33,888 bases of DNA from the IMG/VR virus record IMGVR_UViG_3300035703_000274, positions 1-33,888 of that record, one strand, 5' to 3'. Positions 1-6,412 of the stretch are shown here, piece after piece. Numbering within the stretch: the stretch's first letter is position 1; every line of letters starts with the position of its first letter. This DNA comes from a virus. Both the position numbers and the translations under genes were made by a program. A model generated the notes under the pieces. That model saw only the letters and a program-made list of their open reading frames with translations. It searched no databases and was not told where the DNA came from.

Positions 1-1154
1 ACGTCATTGTAAACCTGCAACGCTCGCCCACTGTTCAGGCCGGCAGGCTTCAGTGACGTTGCCGCTAGCTCGCTCGCGCCCATGAGCCGAAACACGCGCT
101 GCTCGCACTGCTCAATGTAAGCCGAAACCTGCGGGTGCATGATGGCCGGCGTCATCTGCTGCGGCGGCGGTCCGTCGTGCTCAACAATTGAGCCGATTCC
201 GTTGACCATGTGAGCCTTTACGACGCGAGACTGACGGTTCAGGAACCACAGTGCGGTCGCGTTCAAACGCAGGCTTTCATTCCAGCGCCGCAAAACGCGA
301 TTCAATTCGGTCTGCGTCGGCGCCGCGCGCTGCACCAGCGACAAGCCCCAAAAGCGCCTAAGCGGCTTTACGGCGCGGATAAAGCAGAACGGCGGCTCGT
401 CGTAAGTGTACTCGCCATCGGCAAGCACCGCCGTCTCAATGGCCAGCACATGCCTTCCGTCGCCAGCATCTTTGCCGCTCGGAAGGTGAATGGCCTCAAT
501 CACCTCGATGACGTCGCTCGAACGCGGCCCATCGACGTACCAAGCGCGCGCATCGACAGTCGGAGCCATCTCGATTTCCGACGCCTTTGACGGATACAGG
601 TTGGCGAGCTGCCAACGGTCGATGAGGTGACGCACAAAGAACGACCGAGGCATCACATCGACAGCGCCACGGTCATCCACCAGGAAGTTGGGCGGAAAGA
701 TGCGCTCTACAATGACGCGGCTCGTGTCCGTGGGGTCAATGCGCGGCCTAAGAATGCCAAGGCCCGCAATCACAGCATCGCGAGCTGCTTGCTCGGCCAA
801 CGAATGCACGCTGCTTGCGTCAAACTCGGCATCGCAAAAGTAAGTCAGCTTGCGAGCGCGCTCTTGCTCAAGCCAGTCGCCGCCGATTGTGACGAACATC
901 GGCCGAGGCTTGGTCTGCGTGATTTCGCTAATGACCGTATCGACGGCCAGCGCCAGCACGTTGCGCGTTACGCTGGGATGCGCACGCAGCTCAATGACGT
1001 TTTCTGGAAGCGCCGTCTCGTCACCGTACAGGCAATACGCTTCAAGAATTTGAGCGCGCCTGGCGCTGGTGGCCGTGTCGACAGCCCTGGCAGCGCCAAT
1101 TGTGTCGGCTGCCAACGTGTTTTCTTCTGCGGTCCACCAGCGATTAGGCTTCAT
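1..1154 (-). CDS. Portal protein, N-terminal part (cut by window edge)
   Basis: The portal forms the dodecameric ring at one capsid vertex, through which DNA is packaged and ejected and onto which the tail docks. The ATG at 1154 has a GAGGG ribosome site about ten bases upstream, and the frame stays open for 384 codons plus two bases to the left edge. Visible features are a long N-terminal helical part, an acidic 'YTYDEPPF' segment and, just before the edge, an 'SGRALQVYND' motif of the kind seen in podovirus portals. The gene follows the terminase genes, as is usual. Its C-terminal end is most likely the open frame at the right edge of the window (33607-33888). The identification is by family pattern and position; no database search was run. 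Confidence 0.82.
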   Translation of the reverse strand, partial: MKPNRWWTAEENTLAADTIGAARAVDTATSARRAQILEAYCLYGDETALPENVIELRAHPSVTRNVLALAVDTVISEITQTKPRPMFVTIGGDWLEQERARKLTYFCDAEFDASSVHSLAEQAARDAVIAGLGILRPRIDPTDTSRVIVERIFPPNFLVDDRGAVDVMPRSFFVRHLIDRWQLANLYPSKASEIEMAPTVDARAWYVDGPRSSDVIEVIEAIHLPSGKDAGDGRHVLAIETAVLADGEYTYDEPPFCFIRAVKPLRRFWGLSLVQRAAPTQTELNRVLRRWNESLRLNATALWFLNRQSRVVKAHMVNGIGSIVEHDGPPPQQMTPAIMHPQVSAYIEQCEQRVFRLMGASELAATSLKPAGLNSGRALQVYND

Positions 1155-1212
1155 CGTCAATAACCCTCAGGTGTATACATACCACGCCCTGCTCGCCATC
1201 TCGCAGGGACGT

Positions 1213-1250
1213 GCCGGCGCATACTGCTCCCCCGCTAGTATGTGGCCGGC
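1213..1250. other. Intergenic inverted repeat before portal gene
   Basis: Two near-perfect arms, GCCGGC-g-CATACT and AGTATG-tg-GCCGGC, flank an 11-base loop in the 100-base gap between the upstream gene stop (1255) and the portal start (1154). On the minus strand no U-run follows, so a simple terminator for the operon is unlikely. The minus-strand loop carries a G-rich, Shine-Dalgarno-like stretch. It may be an RNA processing or stability element. Confidence 0.5.
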
Positions 1251-1254
1251 GTTT

Positions 1255-1629
1255 TCATTCCTTAGGCTTGGGTGGACGCCCTCGGCGCTTGGCTGGCTCT
1301 GACGATTCACGAGCCGCAAGGCCCGCAAGGTCACTGGACACAGCGCCAGACATTGCGGCCAGAAACGCATCGCGCTCAACAATTACGCTGTCGCTAACGG
1401 GCGGCTCGTCGCCAACATACTGAGTGACGTTGGCGCTATCGACAGTCAGCCGCCGAAACATGTGCATGGGATACACGTCCTCGCCAGCCATGACGCCGAG
1501 CGGCCCTAGCCACAGGTCTGCGACGTAACAGTCTTTCCGTTGCGGCTCGGTTGATTGCAGAAACGCCACGCGGTCATGCCGACCAGGCGCCTCGGTTGAG
1601 GACACAAAGATTGCTCGCTTTAGTTTCAC
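1255..1629 (-). CDS. Hypothetical protein with basic AT-hook-like tail
   Basis: The gene encodes 124 residues and starts at a GTG that overlaps the stop of the upstream gene by four bases (GTGA), with a GAGG site about nine bases before it. I do not recognise a family. The body is mixed alpha/beta in composition. The last ten residues are RRGRPPKPKE, resembling the minor-groove AT-hook core (RGRP), so DNA contact is possible. The position between terminase and portal suggests a role in head assembly or packaging, but this is context only. Confidence 0.7.
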   Translation of the reverse strand: MKLKRAIFVSSTEAPGRHDRVAFLQSTEPQRKDCYVADLWLGPLGVMAGEDVYPMHMFRRLTVDSANVTQYVGDEPPVSDSVIVERDAFLAAMSGAVSSDLAGLAARESSEPAKRRGRPPKPKE

Positions 1630-1868
1630 GTTTCCACCTCATCGTTTCGTCGTGGCCGAATGGCCACATGGTCAAACCTGCCGTCGTCGTCATCTGACTC
1701 GACGCCAGTCGTCGCAAAGTCATCAAGCGTCCTCGGCGGCATCATTGGACCAAGCTCGAGCTCAAGCTCGGCCTCACGGTATCGAGTCACGCCATACGCT
1801 CGCAGCACCTCGAGGACCTCGCGCAATCGGTCAGTCCCATGGGTCGAGTTCGCTTTCTTGATCGTCAT
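1626..1868 (-). CDS. Small acidic hypothetical protein downstream of terminase
   Basis: This is an 80-residue protein starting at the ATG at 1868, preceded by a GGAGG-type site inside the end of the large terminase gene, which it overlaps by 38 bases. The frame is open much further upstream (to 2492), but that part is antisense-like noise overlapping terminase in another frame, so the short form was chosen. The sequence has an N-terminal helix, a 'GVTRYREAELELELGP' segment and an acidic run 'SDDDDG' near the end. Small proteins of this look often sit between terminase and portal in phages; their function is not known to me. Confidence 0.7.
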   Translation of the reverse strand: MTIKKANSTHGTDRLREVLEVLRAYGVTRYREAELELELGPMMPPRTLDDFATTGVESDDDDGRFDHVAIRPRRNDEVET

Positions 1869-3516
1869 CCTCGTCGCCTCCTCGCAAACGCCGAGCAAGG
1901 CGGTCCGCCTCCTCGACTTCCCACGCTTCCCACCCGTCTGGCAGTGCTCGCGATTCGTCGGCAGGCTCGCCCACAGGCTGCGCCAGCGCAAGCGCCGCAG
2001 CAAACGCGTAATCGCAATGCCGTCCACCAGCTCGAGGCAGCTCGATGCTGATGCCTGATTGCGTGACGCGTTTCCTGACACGCCGGATGTCCTCGAGCAG
2101 CTCGCGCACAGGCGGCAGCTCGACGCCGCGTGACAGCACGAGCGTTCGCAGTGACTCAAACAGCTCAACCTTGCGCCCTGCCGTAATGGCCTCTGACGCA
2201 AGGTAAAGGCTGTGACGCGCGCCAATGTCTGCCAGTGCATCGGCCGCCCACTGGTCGGTTGCAACTCGCGCCACGTTGTATGGCCGCAACTCTTCAGCCA
2301 CCTCGCGTAGCACTTCATCTGGTGACAGCGGAGCGCCTCGAGTTGCTTGCCATTGGTGAGCTTTGACCACGGCCAGTTTGCCGCCTTTAAGGCGCGTCGC
2401 AACGACCAGCGTCCATGCGTCCGCTCGCGTAGCTGGGTCCATTGCCGCGACGTAATGGTGACCGTCGACTGGCGGCAGCTCCACGGCGTCACGCCTCGTC
2501 ACGGCTGCCAAGTCGTCAGCCGTGAACAGTGCCGCTTCAGGGTCGGCAAACTCGCCCAGCACGTCAGTGCGAAACGCCATTGGGTCACGACGCCGCAGCT
2601 CCTCACAACGCTCCGGCGTCCAGTAAACTGGGTTCATTGCGGGCCCGACTGCGCGAATGATAACGCGCTCGCGTGTCGGAGCTTGCCACGCCTCAGTCAC
2701 GAGTTTGTACGCCGGTCCAAACGGGGCCCAAGGCGAGCCGATGCCGCACAGTTGCGCGCCTGGCAAAAGGCGACCGCTAACGGCTGTGCGCGCGTCGTCA
2801 AAATTTACCACGCCGTCCTCTGCGCCGGTCATGCGGGTGAACTCGTCAAACACAACACCAGCCGACCAGCGCGCAACAAGCGAGCCACCAGCTCGAGCGC
2901 CGGCCACAATCTTGACCTCGACCGATGCGCCCGTTGGATGGCGAAACATGATGCTGTCAGACGTCGCTTCGCCAATCGTAAGGCGCTTTAGCGCAGGCGA
3001 CGCGACGCTACGCCCAACGACGTGTTGGTGCACGACGCGGGCAAGGTCAGTGGTCAGAGATACAACGGACACGCGCGGCACTTCGCCAGGGCCAATCAGC
3101 GACAGGTCGCACCGCTGTGTGGCTGCGACGCTCACGGCTGCCGTCATGAGCGACTTTCCCGACCGAATTGGCCCGACGATGTAAAGCTCCGCTGGCCTCG
3201 ATGCTGGCAGCTTGCGCACGTCGCCAATTGACCACGCCAGCGTCGCACGCTCGCGTATGTCCTCGGCGTATGCGCCAGGATTGGCGAGCAGCTGAACGTG
3301 CTCAAGGCCGTCTAGCGGCCTGCCGTCTGCGATGCGGCAAATAGCCTGTTGCAGTGGCGTAGCCGTGCGGAGGTCAAAGCCCTTTGGCGACGTAAGCAGG
3401 CGCTCAAGCGTAAGCGATGACGCATCAGTGCTCTGTGCGCGCTTCGCCTGGAGTTGCTGAAGCCTCGTCCGTGCCTCCTCCTGCAAGCTCGCGTAGGACG
3501 TCCTCAATTGCGTCAT
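1831..3516 (-). CDS. terL: Terminase large subunit (ATPase and nuclease)
   Basis: This is the DNA packaging motor and headful or end-cutting nuclease, acting at the portal. The 561 residues show a Walker A motif GPIRSGKS (residues 115-122), a Walker B motif VVFDE (221-225) and a C-terminal RNase H-like nuclease with Asp at 360 (AAMDPA), 421 (VATDQW) and 502 (HCDYAFA). The length is normal for the family. The chosen ATG overlaps the small-terminase gene by 92 bases; no other in-frame ATG occurs before the Walker A region, so a shorter start would have to be GTG or TTG. The last twenty residues are very acidic. Headful packaging (circularly permuted DNA) would fit a map that appears circular, but the cutting mode cannot be read from this sequence. 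Confidence 0.93.
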   Translation of the reverse strand: MTQLRTSYASLQEEARTRLQQLQAKRAQSTDASSLTLERLLTSPKGFDLRTATPLQQAICRIADGRPLDGLEHVQLLANPGAYAEDIRERATLAWSIGDVRKLPASRPAELYIVGPIRSGKSLMTAAVSVAATQRCDLSLIGPGEVPRVSVVSLTTDLARVVHQHVVGRSVASPALKRLTIGEATSDSIMFRHPTGASVEVKIVAGARAGGSLVARWSAGVVFDEFTRMTGAEDGVVNFDDARTAVSGRLLPGAQLCGIGSPWAPFGPAYKLVTEAWQAPTRERVIIRAVGPAMNPVYWTPERCEELRRRDPMAFRTDVLGEFADPEAALFTADDLAAVTRRDAVELPPVDGHHYVAAMDPATRADAWTLVVATRLKGGKLAVVKAHQWQATRGAPLSPDEVLREVAEELRPYNVARVATDQWAADALADIGARHSLYLASEAITAGRKVELFESLRTLVLSRGVELPPVRELLEDIRRVRKRVTQSGISIELPRAGGRHCDYAFAAALALAQPVGEPADESRALPDGWEAWEVEEADRLARRLRGGDEDDDQESELDPWD

Positions 3517-3907
3517 TCAGCCCACGTTTCTCCAAGGTCTTTGTCAGCGCCTCAAGCATGGCCGCTCGCTCGGCTTCGAGCTTAACCATTGCGGCTTCAT
3601 GCCGGCCCCAATGGCGCGGAAACCGTTTTTCAAGGAACCACGCAAGCGCCTTCCAATCTTTTTCGCCGGCTAGGTTGATGCGGAAAACCGTATCAACCTC
3701 GATGTTACTTTCGGCTTCGCGCACATCGCGAGCAAACTGCGACCACCTTGGGTCGCCTTCTTCGCCACGCGCTACCCAGTTGCGAAGCGTGCGCGCTGTA
3801 ATGCCAACCTGAGCGCACACAGTTTCGCGAAAGTGGCCCTGTTTTAGCAGCTCCACGATTCGCTTGTGCCTAGCCGGCGTAAGCGTCGTGTGGTTCTCGG
3901 TTCCCAT
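3425..3907 (-). CDS. terS: Terminase small subunit (helix-turn-helix)
   Basis: This subunit recognises the phage DNA packaging start and hands it to the large terminase. The 160-residue protein has an N-terminal helix-turn-helix: 'HKRIVELLKQGHF' followed by 'QVGITARTLRNWVARG' (roughly residues 14-49). A long helical middle (AESNIEVDTVFRIN..) follows, as in oligomerising small terminases, and then a coiled stretch before a loose C-terminus. The 'CAQVGITARTLRNWVARGEE' pattern is typical of podovirus and siphovirus small terminases. Its end overlaps the large-subunit gene, so the two are probably translated together. The packaging site may lie in or near this gene, but no clear site is visible. 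Confidence 0.85.
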   Translation of the reverse strand: MGTENHTTLTPARHKRIVELLKQGHFRETVCAQVGITARTLRNWVARGEEGDPRWSQFARDVREAESNIEVDTVFRINLAGEKDWKALAWFLEKRFPRHWGRHEAAMVKLEAERAAMLEALTKTLEKRGLNDAIEDVLRELAGGGTDEASATPGEARTEH

Positions 3908-3922
3908 ACTAAGCCTTTGACT

Positions 3923-4249
3923 TCAGTGGCATACAGTCCTTGCTGCTTTGCGTAGTTTCATCACCGCGCTTCGCTCAATCTGCGCCGTTCGCTCGCGTCC
4001 AACATTGCCGATTGTGTCGCCCACTTCCCACAATGGCATGTCGAGATAGAATCGGTCATGCACCACAATAGCTTCGCGCTCGGTCAGCTTTGCAGCCGAC
4101 ATGATGCGCGCCACAAGCTGCTCGCTTTCGACCTGGCGCTCGCCTCGGGTATCTGGCTCGACTAGCGGCAGCTCGCGCAAGCGAATGCGACGCCTCGTGC
4201 GAGTTAGCGCCGCATCGAGCTCGCGGTCAGTCCTCGTCCTCTTCGTCAT
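3923..4249 (-). CDS. Sigma-70 region 4-like transcription regulator
   Basis: The protein has 108 residues. The C-terminal half (about residues 55-104) reads like sigma region 4: 'LTEREAIVVHDRFYL', a short turn with 'LWEVGDTIG', then 'VGRERTAQIERSAVMKLRKA'. The last segment closely follows the sigma pattern TRERIRQIEAKALRKLR, which contacts the -35 element. No region 2 is present, so it cannot be a complete sigma factor; it could act as a late-gene activator or a sigma appropriator. The N-terminus is very basic (KRTRTDRE, TRTRRRIRLRE). The ATG at 4249 overlaps the upstream gene by 23 bases; the frame continues upstream but out of register with real coding. It lies directly ahead of terminase, where late-gene regulators are often encoded. 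Confidence 0.72.
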   Translation of the reverse strand: MTKRTRTDRELDAALTRTRRRIRLRELPLVEPDTRGERQVESEQLVARIMSAAKLTEREAIVVHDRFYLDMPLWEVGDTIGNVGRERTAQIERSAVMKLRKAARTVCH

Positions 4250-4490
4250 ACGCCTCGTTTGCATCCACACCAGCGCCGCTCGGCTTGGAGGCCGGGCCCT
4301 CGTCGCGCTCGTCCAGCGGCAGCGCATCGATGAGCTTTGAAAGCTTCTTGCTGGGCCGCTTGCCGCTCTCGAACATCTCGGCCAGCGCGCACGCCTTGTC
4401 GCGCATGTCCTGAGCGCCCTGCTCATACTCGGACAGCTCTTCACTCTTGCCAGGCTTGCCCAACCCGATTGCAATCATCATCTTCGGCAT
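4227..4490 (-). CDS. Hypothetical protein with acidic tail
   Basis: This 87-residue protein has an ATG at 4490 preceded by AAGGTG at good spacing. The N-terminus (MPKMMIAIGLGKPGKS) looks compact, followed by a helical middle (ELSEYEQGAQDMRDKACALAEMF) and a disordered acidic end (AYDEEDED). No family is recognised. The MPKMM-type opening and helical core resemble small phage proteins of unknown role found near replication and packaging genes. It belongs to the compact small-gene run between the helicase loader and terminase. Confidence 0.65.
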   Translation of the reverse strand: MPKMMIAIGLGKPGKSEELSEYEQGAQDMRDKACALAEMFESGKRPSKKLSKLIDALPLDERDEGPASKPSGAGVDANEAYDEEDED

Positions 4491-4494
4491 GCCG

Positions 4495-4737
4495 TCACCT
4501 TAACACTTCGCCGCGCATCTCGGCCAGCATCGCCCTGACCTTGGCAAGCGTCTTGACTGCCACTCTTCCGTTTGGGTCCATGAGCTCGGCCGCGGTGCTG
4601 TCCGACGTATGCAGCCTTGCGGCCACGTCGCGCCTGGTTCCAATATTGTGGAGTTGCAGTCTTTCGTCGCGCGTCAATGCGCCTCGGTCACACGGCTTGC
4701 GCAGCAGCCCAATGCGCGGGTTAGCCTCACTTCTCAT
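4495..4737 (-). CDS. Mini DNA-binding-like protein, paralogue C
   Basis: This is an 80-residue protein. The ATG at 4737 overlaps the previous stop by 11 bases; an ATG at 4761 would add eight residues and is less likely. The core 'LTRDERLQLHNIGTRRDVAARL' then '..NGRVAVKTLAKVRAMLAEM' aligns with the two genes upstream: a LTxDERxxL opening, a possible helix-turn-helix with Ala-Ala/Lys-Arg, a turn with (G/N)G, and a closing T..R/K.R helix. This looks like a short relative of XRE or Cro-type DNA-binding proteins, inferred from pattern only. The three copies probably arose by tandem duplication. Confidence 0.6.
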   Translation of the reverse strand: MRSEANPRIGLLRKPCDRGALTRDERLQLHNIGTRRDVAARLHTSDSTAAELMDPNGRVAVKTLAKVRAMLAEMRGEVLR

Positions 4738-4915
4738 CGACGTCGCCTTTCGCAATCGCATCCCGTAGCCGCTTAATCGTGGGAGGCGCTAGGAGGCCTC
4801 CAGCCAGCGCCAGGCGCAGCGTATCGGTATGTGCCCTAGTCACTCGCGCAAGAGCCTGCACAGTCGACGCCAGCGCCCTTAGCTTGGCTCGCTCATCCAC
4901 GGTCAGTGCTCGCAT
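4727..4915 (-). CDS. Mini DNA-binding-like protein, paralogue B
   Basis: A 62-residue protein starting at the ATG at 4915; a GTG two codons earlier (4921) is possible. It opens with 'LTVDERAKLRALAS', continues with a putative recognition region (TVQALARVTRAHTDTLRLAL), and ends with 'GGLLAPPTIKRLRDAI', matching its neighbours on both sides. It overlaps both by 11-23 bases, so translation is probably coupled. Function is unknown; a regulator or accessory DNA-binding role is an inference from the helix-turn-helix-like layout. Confidence 0.6.
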   Translation of the reverse strand: MRALTVDERAKLRALASTVQALARVTRAHTDTLRLALAGGLLAPPTIKRLRDAIAKGDVDEK

Positions 4916-5132
4916 CGTCACGGTCTAGCTCCTCCATGCGCTTCCGCGCTCGCTCAACGGTCGTCTGCATGACCGTTCCACCCATCGTTACCAATGCCTC
5001 AATCGTCCTCGACTCCATGCCCATTCGCTTGGCAATCGCATCGACGCTCATGCCGTAACCGCGAAGCTTGCGGCGCTCCTCATCGGTCAGCGACGATCGA
5101 CTGCGCCAGTAGGCCTTTGTCGTGCGTCTCAT
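4893..5132 (-). CDS. Mini DNA-binding-like protein, paralogue A
   Basis: The protein has 79 residues. Its ATG overlaps the upstream stop by four bases (ATGA). It has the clearest helix-turn-helix of the three paralogues: 'LTDEERRKLRGYGMSVDAIA' followed by 'KRMGMESRTIEALVTMGGTV' and a closing basic helix (TTVERARKRMEEL). The pattern resembles resolvase or sigma-like helix-turn-helix segments ('S.d.IA.rmg.s.rTi'). It lies first in the three-gene tandem array. A DNA-binding function is likely; the target is unknown. Confidence 0.65.
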   Translation of the reverse strand: MRRTTKAYWRSRSSLTDEERRKLRGYGMSVDAIAKRMGMESRTIEALVTMGGTVMQTTVERARKRMEELDRDDASTDRG

Positions 5133-5341
5133 CCGTCTACCTCGCCTCGGTTGTCACAAGCTCGCTGCCCTGCTGGCCACTTAGACAGCGGGTGTTCGCG
5201 TCGAAACCCACGGCAGGCCTCGACCTCGGCCTGCACCTGCTCTCGGTAGCCATACTTGCGCGCTGCAAGCTCGGCAAAATCACGCTGTCGCGTCTCCCAA
5301 CGACGGACCCACTCTGCCCACTCAAGGCCGACAGTCGGCAT
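5129..5341 (-). CDS. Small hypothetical protein
   Basis: A 70-residue protein from the ATG at 5341, overlapping the upstream gene by 20 bases and the downstream gene by four. The frame is open to 5515, but the upstream part overlaps another better-supported gene, so the shorter start was used. It is rich in aromatic and charged residues (LEWAEWVRRWETRQRDFAEL, ARKYGYREQVQAEVEACRGF) and should be mostly helical. No known family is seen. The reading frame fits the gap between neighbours exactly, which supports it being real. Confidence 0.55.
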   Translation of the reverse strand: MPTVGLEWAEWVRRWETRQRDFAELAARKYGYREQVQAEVEACRGFRREHPLSKWPAGQRACDNRGEVDG

Positions 5342-5540
5342 ATGCCTCCACATTCTCGAGCCGCTTCTCACAATCGCGACAAGGAAATTCCGGGGCGCTA
5401 ATAATGCGCCAGTCCTGAGCACTATCGAGCTGCACGCGTCGACAAATTGCCATCCTCGTATCGTGCTCACGGTCGAACACATGCGCCCACCCGAATGCAC
5501 CTCGAGGGCGCTCACGCCATACCAGCCTCGGCAACTTCAT
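5322..5540 (-). CDS. Small hypothetical protein with CxxC pair
   Basis: A 72-residue protein. The ATG at 5540 sits in an ATGA overlap with the stop of the upstream gene. The N-terminal half is basic and aromatic (LPRLVWRERPRGAFGWAHVF); the C-terminal half holds a single CRDC pair near 'FPCRDCEKRL' plus one earlier Cys. A metal knuckle would need a further ligand, so zinc binding is only possible. No family recognised. Confidence 0.55.
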   Translation of the reverse strand: MKLPRLVWRERPRGAFGWAHVFDREHDTRMAICRRVQLDSAQDWRIISAPEFPCRDCEKRLENVEAYADCRP

Positions 5541-5725
5541 ACTTCGCGCTCCGTAACGGTGACTTCGATCACAGCGTATTCGCTCGCGCGCTCTGCGTTT
5601 ACCGAATGCCACATGGCTCGGAATGCCTCGACCTGGCTTCTGGCCGCGCCTAGGTCGTCATGCACATCCAGCGTAGCGCCTTGCCATCTCACTTCGTATC
5701 GCACAATAGCGTTAGCTTCTGTCAT
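5537..5725 (-). CDS. Small hypothetical protein
   Basis: A 62-residue protein starting three bases after the end of the helicase-loader gene. It has a beta-strand-rich opening (ANAIVRYEVRWQGATLDVHD), a helix (LGAARSQVEAFRAMWHSV) and a closing strand (EYAVIEVTVTERE), which suggests a small compact alpha/beta fold. Function unknown. It is translationally coupled to the next gene. Confidence 0.58.
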   Translation of the reverse strand: MTEANAIVRYEVRWQGATLDVHDDLGAARSQVEAFRAMWHSVNAERASEYAVIEVTVTEREV

Positions 5726-5728
5726 TGT

Positions 5729-6412
5729 CTACACCTTCCACGCTTCCACGACAATTGACGCTTCGAAAAGACGACGGGCGACCGCTGCGCCGTAACGGTT
5801 CGACAGCTCGTGACGCTTCATGCCGCTCGTTGCGCACGTTCTAAGTCCTCGGTCGTAACGCTTTGTGATGAGCGAATGCACGACCGGAGCTGCGCCAGTC
5901 ATAGCTTGATGGCCGTTCGATGCGCCAAGCTCGTCGAGGATGCAAATCTCGACCTCGCTTGCCCAATCAAGCTTTTCCGAGTCGTAGCCACGCTGCTCCT
6001 GCACCAGCTCGGCCTCGGTGACCCACAGGACGCTTGGCAGCCTCGAGATAATCTCTCCAGCCTCAGCGCGCTTACGGAACGTGGAAACCATCAGCGCAAT
6101 TTGCGCCATGAGCGCCGTAGACTTTCCGTAGCCGCTTTCGCCAAGCGTAACGATGGACTGGTCGGCAACGTAGCGCGTGCCGTCGCGACGCACTGGAGCC
6201 CACTTCTTGACGCCATCTGCCATGCGCCGGTCAAGTCTCGTGCGCCATTCATCGTTTGCCCACCTGGCGTGCGGCCACTTTGGCAATCGGTTCCCTAGGC
6301 CCATCGTCCAATCTTTGACGACGGTAAGCGACCGCTCGCGACGTATGCGCTGCTCGTCCTCGTCGCTAACCGCAAACGGTAGCTCAGAAAGGTACTTCTT
6401 CAGTGAGTCCAT
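5729..6412 (-). CDS. DnaC-like AAA+ helicase loader
   Basis: This AAA+ ATPase probably loads the host replicative helicase at the phage origin. In 227 residues it shows a Walker A motif GESGYGKST (91-99), a Walker B motif ICILDE (156-161), a sensor-1-like TCATSG (192-197) and a sensor-2/arginine region with 'AAVARRLFE' (209-217), the arrangement of DnaC and IstB-type loaders. The N-terminal 80 residues would contact the helicase. The ATG at 6412 has an excellent GGAGGG site and overlaps the replication-protein gene by 29 bases; the frame's earlier ATG at 6445 lacks such support. No phage helicase, primase or polymerase is visible, so the host replisome is probably recruited. Confidence 0.85.
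   Translation of the reverse strand: MDSLKKYLSELPFAVSDEDEQRIRRERSLTVVKDWTMGLGNRLPKWPHARWANDEWRTRLDRRMADGVKKWAPVRRDGTRYVADQSIVTLGESGYGKSTALMAQIALMVSTFRKRAEAGEIISRLPSVLWVTEAELVQEQRGYDSEKLDWASEVEICILDELGASNGHQAMTGAAPVVHSLITKRYDRGLRTCATSGMKRHELSNRYGAAVARRLFEASIVVEAWKV

Noticed and set aside
1213-1250. Hairpin as an intrinsic terminator
   Set aside because: On the coding (minus) strand no U-run follows; the short T-run lies only on the plus-strand side, where no gene needs to end.
1869-2492. Long upstream extension of the 80-residue gene after terminase
   Set aside because: The extension lies inside the large terminase gene in another frame and is Arg/Ser/Cys-rich; the ATG at 1868 has a good ribosome site.
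4250-4474. Upstream extension of the sigma-like gene
   Set aside because: It overlaps the acidic-tail gene in another frame and has shadow-like composition.
5342-5515. N-terminal extension of the 70-residue small gene
   Set aside because: It overlaps the CxxC gene, which fits the coupled chain better.
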